DNA from: Dipteris shenzhenensis
Taxonomy: Eukaryota; Polypodiophyta; Polypodiopsida; Gleicheniales
Strand: one strand, 5' to 3'
Assembly: GCA_047967505.1 (NCBI GenBank)
Contig: CM106539.1
Length of the DNA stretch: 64,000 nt
Shown here: positions 34,804 through 45,917 of the stretch, in pieces
How positions within the stretch are numbered: position 1 is the stretch's first letter
Layout of the letters: the number at the start of each line of letters is the position of its first letter
The notes under the pieces: generated by a model
The model's database searches: none
Told to the model about the DNA's origin: nothing
What the model saw: only the letters and a program-made list of their open reading frames with translations
Position numbers and translations under genes: made by a program

Positions 34804-35050
34804 CTCGGGGGGGTTACTCATCATATGTAACCCTATCACGTGAGTTCAACAGAAGGATAGTTTTTATTTCTAAAATTTACAGAAATAAATATACATACGG
34901 GACTATTTAAAATAGTTTTGGGAAAATTTTACAGATTCGTATAGAAAAGGGGTACATTTTATTGACAAAATACTTTGCAGATAAGGGATTTTAAATATAG
35001 GCCTTGAACGCACGTGATAAAGAGGCTTTATACATAGTGACCCCCCCGAG
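34804..35050 (+). mobile_element. hAT-like MITE, copy B (247 bp)
   Basis: CTCGGGGGGGTTACT to AGTGACCCCCCCGAG, same orientation as copy A and very similar throughout, with an exact 8-bp target duplication. It is inserted in the copia RT. Confidence 0.9.
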
Positions 35051-35058
35051 GCCATGCC
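35051..35058. repeat. 8-bp target site duplication (right) of MITE B
   Basis: GCCATGCC, an exact repeat of 34796-34803. Confidence 0.9.
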
Positions 35059-35415
35059 ACATGCCTTCAGTATCTCTCCAGCATACTTCAGATGTGAAAT
35101 GAAGATCTCTTTCGACTCTTGCCAAACTTCAATCCCCAAACAGAAATGCATCAGTCCGAGGTCTGTCATTTCAAACTCTCTTCCTAGCAAATGCTTTGTC
35201 TGCGAGATGTTCTCTTCATGGTTCCCTATTATGACAAGGTTGTCCACATAAAGGACCACGATCATACACCTACCTCCTTCTCTGAAGATATATAAATTTG
35301 CATCAGATGAGCTCCTCCTGAACCCGTTTTGCAGAAAGTAGGCATCAATTTGTTGGTACCACGCTCATGGGGCCTGTTTCAGCCCGTAAAGTGCCTTCTT
35401 TAGTTTACAGACTAA

Positions 35416-36674
35416 ATGTTATCAAGCCATTCTCCAAGTTCATTTAGCTGGACTAAATCTAGCTAATTGGCTCCCCTGCACCATGATCAAAATCTTTGCG
35501 GTGTGCACAGTCAAGGATAATCTTACAATGTAGCCGATGATGAGCTATGTAAGATGAGACATCATCAGTGAGATACTACTTATAGACTCCACACCTACCT
35601 TGGCAACAAGACATGGTATCATTCAAAGAGAATGAAGCAATAGCTAGTTATCATGCACCATCAATCCTAGTGAGATCATAGCCAACTAAACTTAGGCATA
35701 GCGAAAGAAAACCATCCATAAATAATGAAAAATAAGGACGACTCTCTTCTCTTCGATGCTCTATGCATGAAGTCCATGAATATAGCCACGTGTTTGGGAC
35801 TTCTACCTCTTTATAAACCTAGCCCATTAATATTTTACCCATCCGAGATCTCTCGCTCCCCCTTCAATTGCACACTATGTACAATTGATAGTTATTAAGA
35901 ATCATTAATAAGATAGGAATAGACACAACCATAGGGGTGACTAAAACTAGCTTTCTAGTGGTTATTTCAATCACCATGTCAGATTCAACAATTATGCAAT
36001 GGCACAATGGATTTTCAAAACATGGGAGAATCCACATGCAAGGAAACTCACGGATCGACTTAGTTGATTATGTGATCACAAGCTCACTTGGAAAGTACAT
36101 CATTGAATACATCAAGATTGCGGAGGAATCTCTTGAGTCAAACCGTAGACCAATGCCTGTAGGCATAATTGTTAGAAACATGGTGTGTAATCGTGTGTGT
36201 GTGTGTGTGTAGATGCCAATGGAGATTCATGATCTATGCAACTAAATAGGATCCATCGCGAACAAAGACCATTTTGGAACACAACAGATTGGGTAGCCAC
36301 CACGAAGAGAACCCCAGAATAACCCGAAAGGGATGGACCTTTTGTTGAATCAAGTTGCTACACCATAGCTTGAATATGTTAGAATAGAACTGGTTTGCAT
36401 AACAACTCATACTGATTTGGAAAAAAGCATCATATATAAAAGTTGTTGTGCATTGAGGGGAGTTAGTCTCCTTCTAGTATAGGAAAAATTAGAGATCGAT
36501 CCATCACTATTGCATCTCACAACAGAGTACCAGAGTATCATCATGTTGGATCTCAAAATTCTTAAAATAGTCCTATTCTAAAAAACCGAATGGGTCGATT
36601 TGGCAAAACACATCATATACAAAAGTCAAGGTGCTACGACAGAGACAATCTCCTGTTGGGATAGCAAAAGAGGA
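35416..36674. repeat. Repeat X, copy X2 (left part)
   Basis: Matches X1 from ATGTTATCAAGCCATTCTCC onward, through the G-box/TATA pair, small ORF (with a shorter GT run at 36193-36210) and the first about-200-bp unit. It is cut at AAAAGAGGA by CACTA copy C and resumes at 43042. Confidence 0.8.
36672..36674. repeat. 3-bp target site duplication (left) of CACTA copy C
   Basis: GGA before the terminus is matched by GGA at 43039-43041. The uninterrupted X repeats (near 33070 and 45676) read AAAAGAGGAGCGAAAG with a single GGA, which proves the duplication. Confidence 0.95.
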
Positions 36675-36930
36675 CACAACAAGACAAAGCACCCATAGAC
36701 GCATGCACAGACGCGTTTCATGAACTAAATAAAAAACTTACGGGCGCGTCTATTTGTGCGACCGGCGTCTAATTGCGCGTCTATATATCAGACTCACGCA
36801 TGTATAGATGCGCAGTTAGACACATAAATAGAAGCGCTTATAAATGCGTTTATAGACGCACATATAGACGCAAGTCGAATAGACAGACGCGAATATAAAC
36901 GCGTTTTTAAACGCACGGATAGACGCGCTT
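36675..36930. repeat. Left subterminal array of copy C
   Basis: AGACGCG/CGCGTCT motifs in both orientations from the terminus to the T-run at 36931. Confidence 0.8.
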
Positions 36931-37279
36931 ATTTTTTTTTTTTTTAAATTTTACAGAATACTGTGTATGTTGTGTATGCTATATAGTTACAAGAATCCCA
37001 TATCCACATTCTATAATTCAATTCTTACAGCCAACCGCATTTTAATTACAATTCCAAATAAAATATTACAACTCCAAAACGCAATAAAATTAAAAGCTCA
37101 AAAAGTGCTTGTATATACATATAGCACGAAGCTAAGCCACGTCATGTCGCTTCAAGTACAAAAAATAAGGCAGCTAAGCCACGTCATGTGGCTTCAAGTA
37201 CAAAAAATAAGAGGAGTCTATATACAAGAGGCACGAAGCCAAGCCAGTGGCTTTAAGTACAAAAAAGAGTAGCTAGCAC

Positions 37280-38746
37280 TACTTCTACGACTAATCCTCG
37301 CTGCCTTCCACGCTCCCTTCTGCACTCCCTTCTGCGCCTCCTTCCTCGTCTTCCTCGTCGTCTTGTGCATGGGCCTGTAAACAAGGGACAATATATATCA
37401 ATGTATGAAAGATCAAATCTTTACTTATAATTTTGGCATTATTTAATTACTTTCAAATACCTGGGGGGCCGCTCCAGTAGCTCGGGTATACTGCTCCTCA
37501 GTAATCAACCCGTCATCATAGAAGTGCCTCCATGTATCTCCTCTGCGATGGTGGCGGTGGTAGGCTGTCTCCACTGGAGTAGGGTATCTGCCCACGATAT
37601 CAAGCTGCATGACCGCCACACACTTTGTGGAGGGATTAGTACAAAGAAACAACCAACCTCCTAATAAACTACATAAGCAATATAATTTGAGATCGATACT
37701 TACAAATTGGGCCTCCCATGATTCAACACCCCCTGCTCCAAAATGCGCGCTTCCATATTCCTCCATTTGGATCCTCCATGCCTCCACGTGCTGCAGACTG
37801 GGGTCCTCCCTCGCTGACTTCATTGCCTTCTTCCACTCACGCTTGTGAGCGGTGTGGGGCGGGCCCCTTGGTGGTTGACCTGCCTCAAGCCTGGCAAGCT
37901 CCGCTAGTGCCTGCCTCTTAAGCGAAGATCTTTTATTGCTAAGTATCGTAACAATCTTTGACGTCCCCCACTTATCTGTGAACTCGCGATTGGGGGGGTT
38001 AGGATACCTTGAGCGAACAGTAGCGAGGGTCTCATCAGCCAACCTCTTTGGGTGGTCTTTATAGTGGATAAAGCAATCTCTGTAATTGTTAGCAATTACA
38101 GAGCGCATGAAGGCCATGATGTCCTTCCCCCGCGCATCCAGATGCCTCCTATCTAAGTGATGTCATAATAAATCGTACCATCACCCAGAGGCACATCTAA
38201 ATCATCTGAATCATCATCCTCCTCACTGCCACATGGCCCAAAGCACTGTGCCATGCATCCCCCACCGCTCTCCCTGCTACTATGCCTGCTACCCTATTGT
38301 GTCGAGCTCGTATGCAGCTGGCCACTCGTAGCTGGGGACTACACGGGACTACACTGACCACTCGTAGCTGGAGAACCGAGTCTCAACGACTGGGGAGTAC
38401 ATCGACGGCTCGCCGAGACAGAAGGACCTCCTGACGGCATGGGGGAAGGGGCATAAGACGGGATGGCAGAAGGGACATAAGACGGCATGGGGGAAGGGGC
38501 ATAAGACGGTACGGGGGAAGGGGCATAAGAAGGGGCATAAGACGGCTGTGCTGACTCCACTGGGGTGATCTCAGGTGGTGTGGGGTGGCTTGGAGTCTGT
38601 AGTGCCGACTCCTGGGGAGTGTTAAGAGTACTTGTCATATACCCGTATAACTCCGCAGGACTAGGAGGGTGCCCTAAAAGGTTATATAAGTCCTTCCAAA
38701 TAGATTCTCGGGGATTAGGTGAGCTAGAAGCGCTTCCTGGCTACAT
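37280..38746 (-). pseudogene. TNPA-like gene of CACTA copy C, broken
   Basis: Same three-exon plan as copy B. The ATG at 38746 is followed at once by TAG (TGG in A and B). A 4-bp loss near 38141 (CATCCAGATG against CATCCATCAAGATG) shifts the frame before the conserved core. The core itself (38117-37443) is still readable: DCFIHYKDHPKRL, KIVTILSNKRSSLKR, HRRGDTWRHFYDD. Confidence 0.75.
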
Positions 38747-38819
38747 GTTGAACTGGAAAAAAGGAAAAAAATCTATTACTGATGAGCTGAGAAGAAAGGG
38801 GAAGAAAAGAGAGGCAAAC

Positions 38820-39600
38820 TGTCAGAGCGCGTCTATAGACCCGTCTGATTTGCGCATCTATAGACGCGTCTAACAGAGCGTCTAACAGAGCGTTTAACAG
38901 AGCATCTAGTAGAGCGTTTAACAGGGCGTCTAACAGAGCGTCTAACAAAGCGTCTATAGACGCGTCTCTGTGTGTCTGCAACAAGCCAGATGCGCGGTTA
39001 GACGCGCCTGTAGATGCGCTTTTAGACGCGCCTTGAGACGCGCCTATAGACGCGCTTCGACAGACGAGATTTCTAAAAAGTCGAAAAGGACGTTGCGCCC
39101 GACACAAAAACATGACACTCATACCTAGATCCTGCGCTTCCTGGATACGAGAAAGTACAAAACTGGAGAGAGCAAACTTCCAAACAAGATCAACTGCAAA
39201 AAGACTTACTTGGATAAAGGTATGGAAGGTTCTTCTTTCTTTTCCAAACTTGCTTCTTCTCCTTGTTCGTCCTCCTCTCCTTTAAGCTTAGAAGTAAGTG
39301 TAGGTACGGTCTCTTTCTCTTGAGTGAAAGCTTGGAAGTAAGTATGGGAGGCTCTCTCTTAAGCTTCGAATCTATGGATCTGCTAATAAAGAAGGAAGGA
39401 AGCCGCGTGCGAAGTTTAAGTAATGTAAAGAAAAGCAAAGCGAGCGGCGCGCCGAAAAGCAGGTTTAAAAGCCGTGTCTATAGTCGCGTCTATTAGTGCG
39501 TCTATAGGCACGTCTAAATACACAGAGTAGACGCGCGTTTAGACGCGCCGTTAGACACGATGTTAGACACGACTATAGACGCGGCAATAGACGCAACACA
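38820..39600. repeat. Central AGACGCG array of copy C
   Basis: CGCGTCTA/AGCGTCTAACAG repeats at 38825-39065 and 39475-39600, between the divergent starts at 38746 and 39657. Confidence 0.8.
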
Positions 39601-39656
39601 GAGTTTAAATTAAACATTTGAAGAAGAGCAAATTTGGTGGGTTGTTTGTTTGTAGG

Positions 39657-42608
39657 ATGTCTCCATCTTCAACAAGTAGCTCCAGTGAGGATGAATCCCT
39701 CCGTATCCACCATCGCGAAATGTGGTTGGAGCAAAAATTCAAATGTCTGTGTGATCGATGTCGAGGAAACATGTATCGTGCACGGAGGATTACACTCAAT
39801 CATATCTCAAAGTATGGAGAATGGGATGTGACCGTAAACAGGGTAAGGGTTTGTAAGTTAAGGTTGATTGAGATACCTATGGGTGTTCATATGTTTGAGT
39901 TATGATCCCGTTTTAATTTGATACAGGATGCAGTGCCACACCCGCACATGTTACCCTATGCCTGTTGTGAGGAGGCGAAGCGTCGGCGATATGAGGTGGG
40001 ATCTTCAGGAGGGACCGTTACGGATGCATGGAGTGATGGTGATAGTAGCCCTCCGCCATTACCTCATGAAGCCGTGGAGGAGGAGGTGTTTGATGATATG
40101 GTGCGGGATTTATATGTCCATCAAGGGAGGGATAATAGCATGGAGCAGGATGATCTTTTTACCACAGCAGCGACTCCACTGTTTGAGGGGTGCACATTCT
40201 CTGTTCTACGTGCCTCCCTTGAGTTACTAAACTTGCAAACCATGGAGCAATGCAAGTTTGAATGCATTACTCAAGTAAGCTTTAAAGTCGATTTTGCAAA
40301 CATGGTGAATTATGCTAGTGGGTCAATTACTCAAATGCCTTTCCTCATTTATGGTCTTCACGTGCAGGCTATTGTGTAAAATGCTTCCAAGGGAGAATAA
40401 ATTACCGACCTCAAGAGATATGGCAAGGCAACATGTGACCTCTCTTGGAGGATTAGATTACAAGCGCATCCATGCATGTGTCAACGATTGCGTTTTGTTT
40501 CGTGGACTACATAAGGATGCAAGAGAGTGTCCTACTTGTGGAGAGGCAAGATATAGAGCAGATCTCAAAACCTTGGACGTGCCTCGTAAGGTATTGAGAC
40601 ATTTTCCCATAATCCCTCGCATCCAACATATGTTCAAGTGCAATTCTATTATTGCAGAGCTCATGTCATGGCATTCCTCCCATCGATCAACCGATGGCAA
40701 GTGGAGAACTCCCACGAACTCTCCTGCGTGGAAGCATATTGAAGACACATGGCCAAGCTTCAAGGAAGAACCTAGGAGCTTGAGACTTGGATTGGGTATG
40801 GACGGTGTGAAACCATTTGGTCTCAAAAGCACGTCTTACAGTATATGGCCAGTGGTATTGGTGAATTACAATCTTCCACCCTCTATGGCTATTAAGAAAG
40901 GACATGTCATGCTATCCCTTCTAATTCGAGGGAAACATAAAGTCAAAAACCCTGATGTTTATTTGGAGCCTTTGATTGATGAGCTAGAGATACTTTGGAG
41001 AGGTATCGAGGTGCATGATGTGAGCAGGCCTCCCTCGTCACGAGACTTCAACTGCAAAGCAGTCTTGATGTGAGCTCAAAGGAAATAGATCCCACCACGC
41101 TTGAGAATGCTCGAGTTATGTCAGTGGAGGCGGTTTGTTTAGTGGAGGAGACATCTCCACGTTCTATTCTCACAAGCCAACTACATCTCATAGTACATTT
41201 GGTGGATGAGATTGCTATATGCGGTACTATACATGCAAGATGGTTGTTCTTCCTCGAGCGCTTCATGAAGACCTTGAAGGGCTTCGTGAGACAAAATGCA
41301 AGACCCGAAGGTAGCATGGCCGAGGGTTGGTTGGTACAAGAGTCACTTGTATATATTTCTGAGTTTCTTGTTGATGTGGATAGCTCTCTCCCACGACTAT
41401 GGAGAGATGATGAAGACCTAAGGATGACCTCTATTGTGCCTCAAGGAAAAGGACGCAACAAAGTAATAGACACGGAGTTGCATAATAGTATCAACCTCTT
41501 TGCGTGCTTAATAGTGATGTGATGAAAAGATGGGTGACAAGATACGAGGATGCAAAGGCAAGAAGACAAGAAGAAAGGGCCCTCTTTCGTACACACCACG
41601 GATCTCGTGTGCCATACCCTCAGCATCTAAGAGCACTTCGAAAGGATATTCATGTGGATTGGCTACTTGATGAAATGGAGAAAGCAGAGAAAGACGAGGG
41701 GATGCATATCACAATGGAAGAATGGGAGTATGCTAGGGGATGCATGAGCAAGGTCGGTATATAGAATGTTATGCATAAGTTAGGAGCTTTTTATAATTTA
41801 GATTGCTTATTTAATTGATTTTTTCTTGGTGTAGTGCACTATGTTCAATGCTATATGGTGTGAGGGCAAGCATTTTCGAACACAACAGATTGATGATAAG
41901 AGAAACACACAAGATTGCGGCGTCATTGCTAGCTTTGAGAGAGCCAATGGAGCCATGGATGATTATTGTGGCATAATCCAAGATATCATTATGCTTGACT
42001 TTCGACTTTGTGTATGTTTTGGATGTAAAGTGGTTTAAGGACGGGGTGAAAAGAGGCCCTAATGCAACAATCAAACGCCATGCAAGTGGCTTTGTAACTA
42101 TTGACTCCACAAAGTTTTGGCAAAGTAGGAAGGACACACTAGTACTACCGCAACAATGTGAACAGGTACTGTGCACAGACATAAAAATACTCGCTTTTAA
42201 ATATTTGATGCAAGAAAAGTAACATGATTGTATTTGTGTTTGAATTAGGTTGTCTATCAACCAATGGTGGATAATAATATATGGTGGCATGTCATACCTA
42301 TTATGCCACGTTCCAAAGTGATGTATAGTACATTTACTAATATGGAGCGTATGGAGGATGATCATGGCCATGGACATGATGATGACCATGATACAAGAGA
42401 GGAGGATGATCATGAGATAGGAGATATAGATATTGAGGCCATTACCCGTGAGGACGAGCCTACCATTCGAGATGCTGATTTCGATGAGCACATGAGTGGC
42501 ACAAGTAGTAGTGGGTTGAATGTATTTGTAGATCTAAACACTTGTTTGGATTTTGAAGTAGATAGTTTAGCAAGGGTTGATCTCATTGAGGATGAGATTG
42601 AACCGTAG
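39657..42608 (+). pseudogene. Internally deleted TNP2 gene of CACTA copy C
   Basis: Exon 1 is 39657-39842 and exon 2 starts 39927. A deletion near 40235 (CTTGCAAACCATGGAG) shifts the frame of exon 2. The long stretch 40368-41070 encodes much of the TNP2 core (YKRIHACVNDCVLFRGLHKD, CPTCGEARY, LGLGMDGVKPFG, ILWRGIEVHDVSRPPSSRDF). At 41070 it jumps to the DUF4218 part, losing about 1.1 kb. The join lies at ATGTG, present at both ends of the missing segment in copy A. DUF4218 (41070-41764), DUF4216 (41841-42222) and the acidic C-terminus with stop at 42606 follow. It is inactive. Confidence 0.82.
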
Positions 42609-42769
42609 CCCCACAATTGATATTGGCAAAACTATTTTACTTATTGTCTCATTCTCCTCATCTCACTTAATTCTTGTATATGTGGGCTTGCAAAAAATTA
42701 TGTGCTTTGGTAATCATGGGCAATGTTTGGAAAGCAATGATGTACACCAAAATCTCACTTTTTGTATTC

Positions 42770-43038
42770 TCTGAAACGCGTCTATTTACGCGTCTAAATG
42801 CGCATCTGATTCTCAGTGTAAACGCGCAAATAAACGCGCAAATACACGCGCTAATAAACAGGATGTTAGACGGGCCCATATTTTCTCAGGTCAGACGCAC
42901 AAATAGATGCGGTGATTCACGCGCAAATAGACGAGCTTTTAGACGTGCATGTAGACGCGCCCGTAATTTCTCTACTAAAGCAACGCCTATAGACGCGCCC
43001 GCTATTTTGCGCGTCTATAGTTGCTTTGTGTTGTTGTG
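42770..43038. repeat. Right subterminal array of copy C
   Basis: ACGCGTCTA, AAACGCGCAAATA and GACGCGCCCG motifs lead to the right terminus. Confidence 0.8.
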
Positions 43039-43041
43039 GGA
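43039..43041. repeat. 3-bp target site duplication (right) of CACTA copy C
   Basis: GGA after GTTGTTGTG, matching 36672-36674. Confidence 0.95.
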
Positions 43042-43279
43042 GCGAAAGTCATAGAGTGAGTTGGCCATAACTTTTGCATATTGCAACAAAGTACCATTAT
43101 GTTGGGTCTTTAAATTCTTGTAAAAGACCTTTTCTCCCCCTTTTCTGCAAGTCTATGTGGGTTGATTTAGCAAAAAGCATCATATATAGGAGTCAATGTG
43201 TTTTGAGGGAGATAGCAAGTTGATTTGGCTCGTTACCGTCTCGTCTCTTTCAAAATTATCTTGTTTTCCTGGAGGTTGC
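43042..43279. repeat. Repeat X, copy X2 (right part)
   Basis: Continuation of X2 after the CACTA insertion, from GCGAAAGTCATAGAGTGAG to TTTTCCTGGAGGTTGC, the same copia insertion point as in X1 and X3. Confidence 0.8.
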
Positions 43280-43401
43280 TGTAATAAAATAATACAACGT
43301 CTGTGCTCAACATCTAACAGGATCTCGTATGCAAGAGAGAAAAGCAGATAGTATGGAGAATCAAAAAATTTAATTATTGTAGAACTGATACAATAGATGG
43401 C
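43280..43401 (-). repeat. Ty1-copia LTR fragment (about 122 bp)
   Basis: TGTAATAAAATAATAC to CAATAGATGGC matches the left end of the family LTRs and then stops at the join with the peroxidase upstream copy. Confidence 0.8.
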
Positions 43402-44270
43402 ACTGTGCAAAACTGAAGATGAAGCGCGAGAAAGGCAAGCCAATGCTTTATAGTAATCAAACAGCAAACATCGTGGGTTGCCAGCCTGGACATTTGATTT
43501 CACAAATCCATGCATGCATCGTTGTGACTCGGTCCCGTCTCTCTCAAAACATATTACAATCGAGCCCTCGTTGCCAGGTTCTTGGTGCTCCAAGTCCACT
43601 GTCAAAGGGCAGTCTCTTGAGATAATTCTATGCAGCTCACTGTTGTAACATTTCAAGCACTTCCCTTGAGCATTTTGCCTAGTGGCACGAGAACCCAAAC
43701 GAGCATTCCAGCTCTAATAAAACCCATCAATTGCTGGAGCCACATGTTTTTGTCATTGATCACTACAAGCATGCATCGATTTCCTCTTATGGAGGAAAGG
43801 AGGGACACCATACCACAATTGCACTTTAAGAAGAGGACCTCTTCCACTTCGATAGGACTATGAGTCTAGAAAAAGGACATTGAGGAGCTTCATAAAATCT
43901 TTGAGAGCAAGGCATTCCTTGCGCTCCATGAGAAATAGAGGCTCCTACTTCTACAAGAAGGTTTTGAGGTACACCAAGCAAAGAGAAAGATCCAAGCTTA
44001 TGGCCTCTTTCCAAGCTACCTTTTCCTATTTTAACTATATGTTGGAAATTATGCCAAAGACTACGCCAAGACCAATAACTAGCCTTAGTAATTACACTCA
44101 TTTTAGTCACACATAAGTTGAACTCCTAATTTCTAGCACACTATCATTGTTGTCACATAAGCTAGGCTAGCATCCATGGATATGATTCCTAGAGGATATC
44201 CCGTTCCATGCTTAAACAAGCATATTTTTTAATGCCATGGTTTTTTTATATCTTCTGGTTGAGTGAGGGC
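43402..44270. repeat. Peroxidase upstream repeat, copy U2, without the gene
   Basis: Matches 30907-31735, beginning in what is the peroxidase 5' UTR at U1. A TATA-like stretch is retained (minus strand CTATAAAGC near 43447-43455). No peroxidase coding sequence is present: the copy joins an LTR fragment at 43401. Small insertions include about 25 bp near 43540-43565. Confidence 0.8.
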
Positions 44271-44398
44271 TTACAATGTAGCTGATGATGAGCTATGTAA
44301 GATGAGATATCATGAGTGAGATACTACTTATAGACTCCACACCTACCTTGGCAACAAGACATGGTATCATTCAAAGAGAATGAAGCAATAGCTAGTTA

Positions 44399-44406
44399 TC
44401 ATGCAC
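44399..44406. repeat. 8-bp target site duplication (left) of MITE C
   Basis: TCATGCAC, repeated exactly at 44652-44659. X1 and X2 have a single TCATGCACCATCAATCC here. Confidence 0.9.
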
Positions 44407-44651
44407 CTCGGGGGGGTCACTACGTTTAAACCCTCTATATCACGTGTGTTCAAGGCCTATTATAAAAATCCCTTATTTGTAAATTTTTCATTAATAAAAT
44501 GTGCCCCTTTTCTATACAAATATGTAATTTCTTTCCAAAACTATTTTAAATAGTCCCTTATGAATATTTATTTATGTAAATTTTAGAAATACAAAATTTC
44601 CTTCTATTGAACTCACGTGATAGGGTTACATATGATGAGTGACCCCCTGAG
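44407..44651 (-). mobile_element. hAT-like MITE, copy C (245 bp)
   Basis: Inserted in the opposite orientation to A and B: CTCGGGGGGGTCACT at left and AGTGACCCCCTGAG at right (one end slightly decayed). The exact 8-bp duplication is verified against the empty sites in X1 and X2. Confidence 0.9.
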
Positions 44652-44659
44652 TCATGCAC
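44652..44659. repeat. 8-bp target site duplication (right) of MITE C
   Basis: TCATGCAC, an exact repeat of 44399-44406. Confidence 0.9.
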
Positions 44660-45912
44660 CATCAATCCTAGTGAGATCATAGCCAACTAAACTTAGGCAT
44701 AGCGAAAGGAAACCATCCATAAATAATGCAAAATAAGGACTCCTCTCTTCTCTTCGGTGCTCTATGCATGGAGTCCATGAATATAGCCACGTGTTTGAGA
44801 CTTCTACCTCTTTATAAACCTAGCCCATTAATATTTTACCCATCCGATATCTCTCGCTCCCCCTTCAATTGCACACTATGTACAATTGATAGTTATTAAG
44901 CATCATTAATAAGATAGGAATAGACACAACCACAGGGGTGACTAAAACTAGCTTTCTGGTGGTTATTTCAATCACCATGTTGGTTTCAACAATTATGCAA
45001 TGGCACAATGTATTTTCAAAACATGGGAGAATCCACATGCAAGAAAACTCACGGATCGACTTAGTTGATTATGTGATCACAAGCTCACTTGCAAAGTACA
45101 TCATTGAATACATCAAGATTGAGGAGGAATCTCTTGAGTCAGACCGTAGACCAGTGCCTGTAGGCATAATTGTTAGAAACGTGGTGTGTAATTGTGTGTG
45201 TGTGTGTGTGTGTGTAGATGCCAATGGAGATACAAGATCTATGCAACTAAATAGGATCCATCGCAAACAAAGACCATTTTGGAACACAACAGATTGGGTA
45301 GCCACCACGAAGAGAACCCCAAAATGACCCGAAGGAGATGGACCTTTTGTTGAATCAAGTTGCTACACCATAGCTTGAATATGTTAGAATAGAACTGGTT
45401 TGTATAACAACTCATACTGATTTGGAAAAAAGCATCATATATAAAAGTTGTTGTGCATTGAGGGGAGTTAGTCTCCTTCTAGTATAGGAAAAATTAGAGA
45501 GCGATCCATCACTATTGCATCTCACAACAGATTACCAAAGTATCATCATGTTGGATCTCAAAATTCTTAAAATAGTCCTATTCTAGAAAACCGAATGGGT
45601 CGATTTGGCAAAATCCATCATATACAAAAGTCAAGGTGCTACGATAGAGACAATCTCCTCTTGGGATAGCAAAAGAGGAGCGAAAGTCATAGAGTGAGCT
45701 GGCCAAAACTTTTGCATATTGCAACAAAGTACCATTATGTTGGATCTTTACATTCTTGTAAAAGACCTTTTCTCCCCCTTTTCTGCAAGTCTATGCGGGT
45801 TGATTTAGCAAAAAGCATCATATATAGGAGTCGATGTGTTTTGCGGGAGATTGCAAGTTGATTTGGCTCGTTACCGTCTCGTCTCTTTCAAAATTAGCTT
45901 GTTTTCCTAGAG

Positions 45913-45917
45913 GTTAC
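45913..45917. repeat. Copia target site duplication (left), GTTAC
   Basis: Directly left of the LTR. It pairs with GTTGC at 52168-52172, with one base changed. Confidence 0.7.

Larger units (their letters stand above)
34054..35340 (-). pseudogene. Copia RT-RNase H remnant with MITE insertion
   Basis: RNase H (34470-34054: [20 protein letters not shown], then IFTKALGRDL) and RT (34839-34471 and 35265-35060) are in one frame. They are split by a TAA in place of Ser at about 34472 and by the MITE at 34804-35050. The RT catalytic motif reads YVDNLVIIGN: the second Asp is Asn, which would inactivate the enzyme. Confidence 0.85.
33306..35415 (-). mobile_element. Ty1-copia 3' fragment with LTR (third copy)
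   Basis: LTR 33306-34023, purine tract, RNase H and RT parts on the minus strand, truncated within RT at about 35415. It joins repeat X2 there (GTTTACAGACTAAATG). It carries MITE B inside RT. The missing 5' part was probably lost when the segment was copied. Confidence 0.85.
36675..43038 (+). mobile_element. CACTA (En/Spm) transposon, copy C, complete ends (6364 bp)
   Basis: Complete termini CACAACAAGACAAAGCAC and TTGCTTTGTGTTGTTGTG with a GGA target duplication verified against empty sites. It has both genes in divergent orientation and three AGACGCG arrays. TNP2 lacks about 1.1 kb compared with copy A, and the TNPA-like gene is broken. It moved into repeat X2 after that repeat had been duplicated. 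Confidence 0.95.
44271..45912. repeat. Repeat X, copy X3
   Basis: Matches X1 from TTACAATGTAGC onward, lacking about 170 bp at its start. It is interrupted by MITE C (44407-44651). It holds the G-box/TATA pair (near 44789), small ORF, GT run and two about-200-bp units. Confidence 0.8.
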
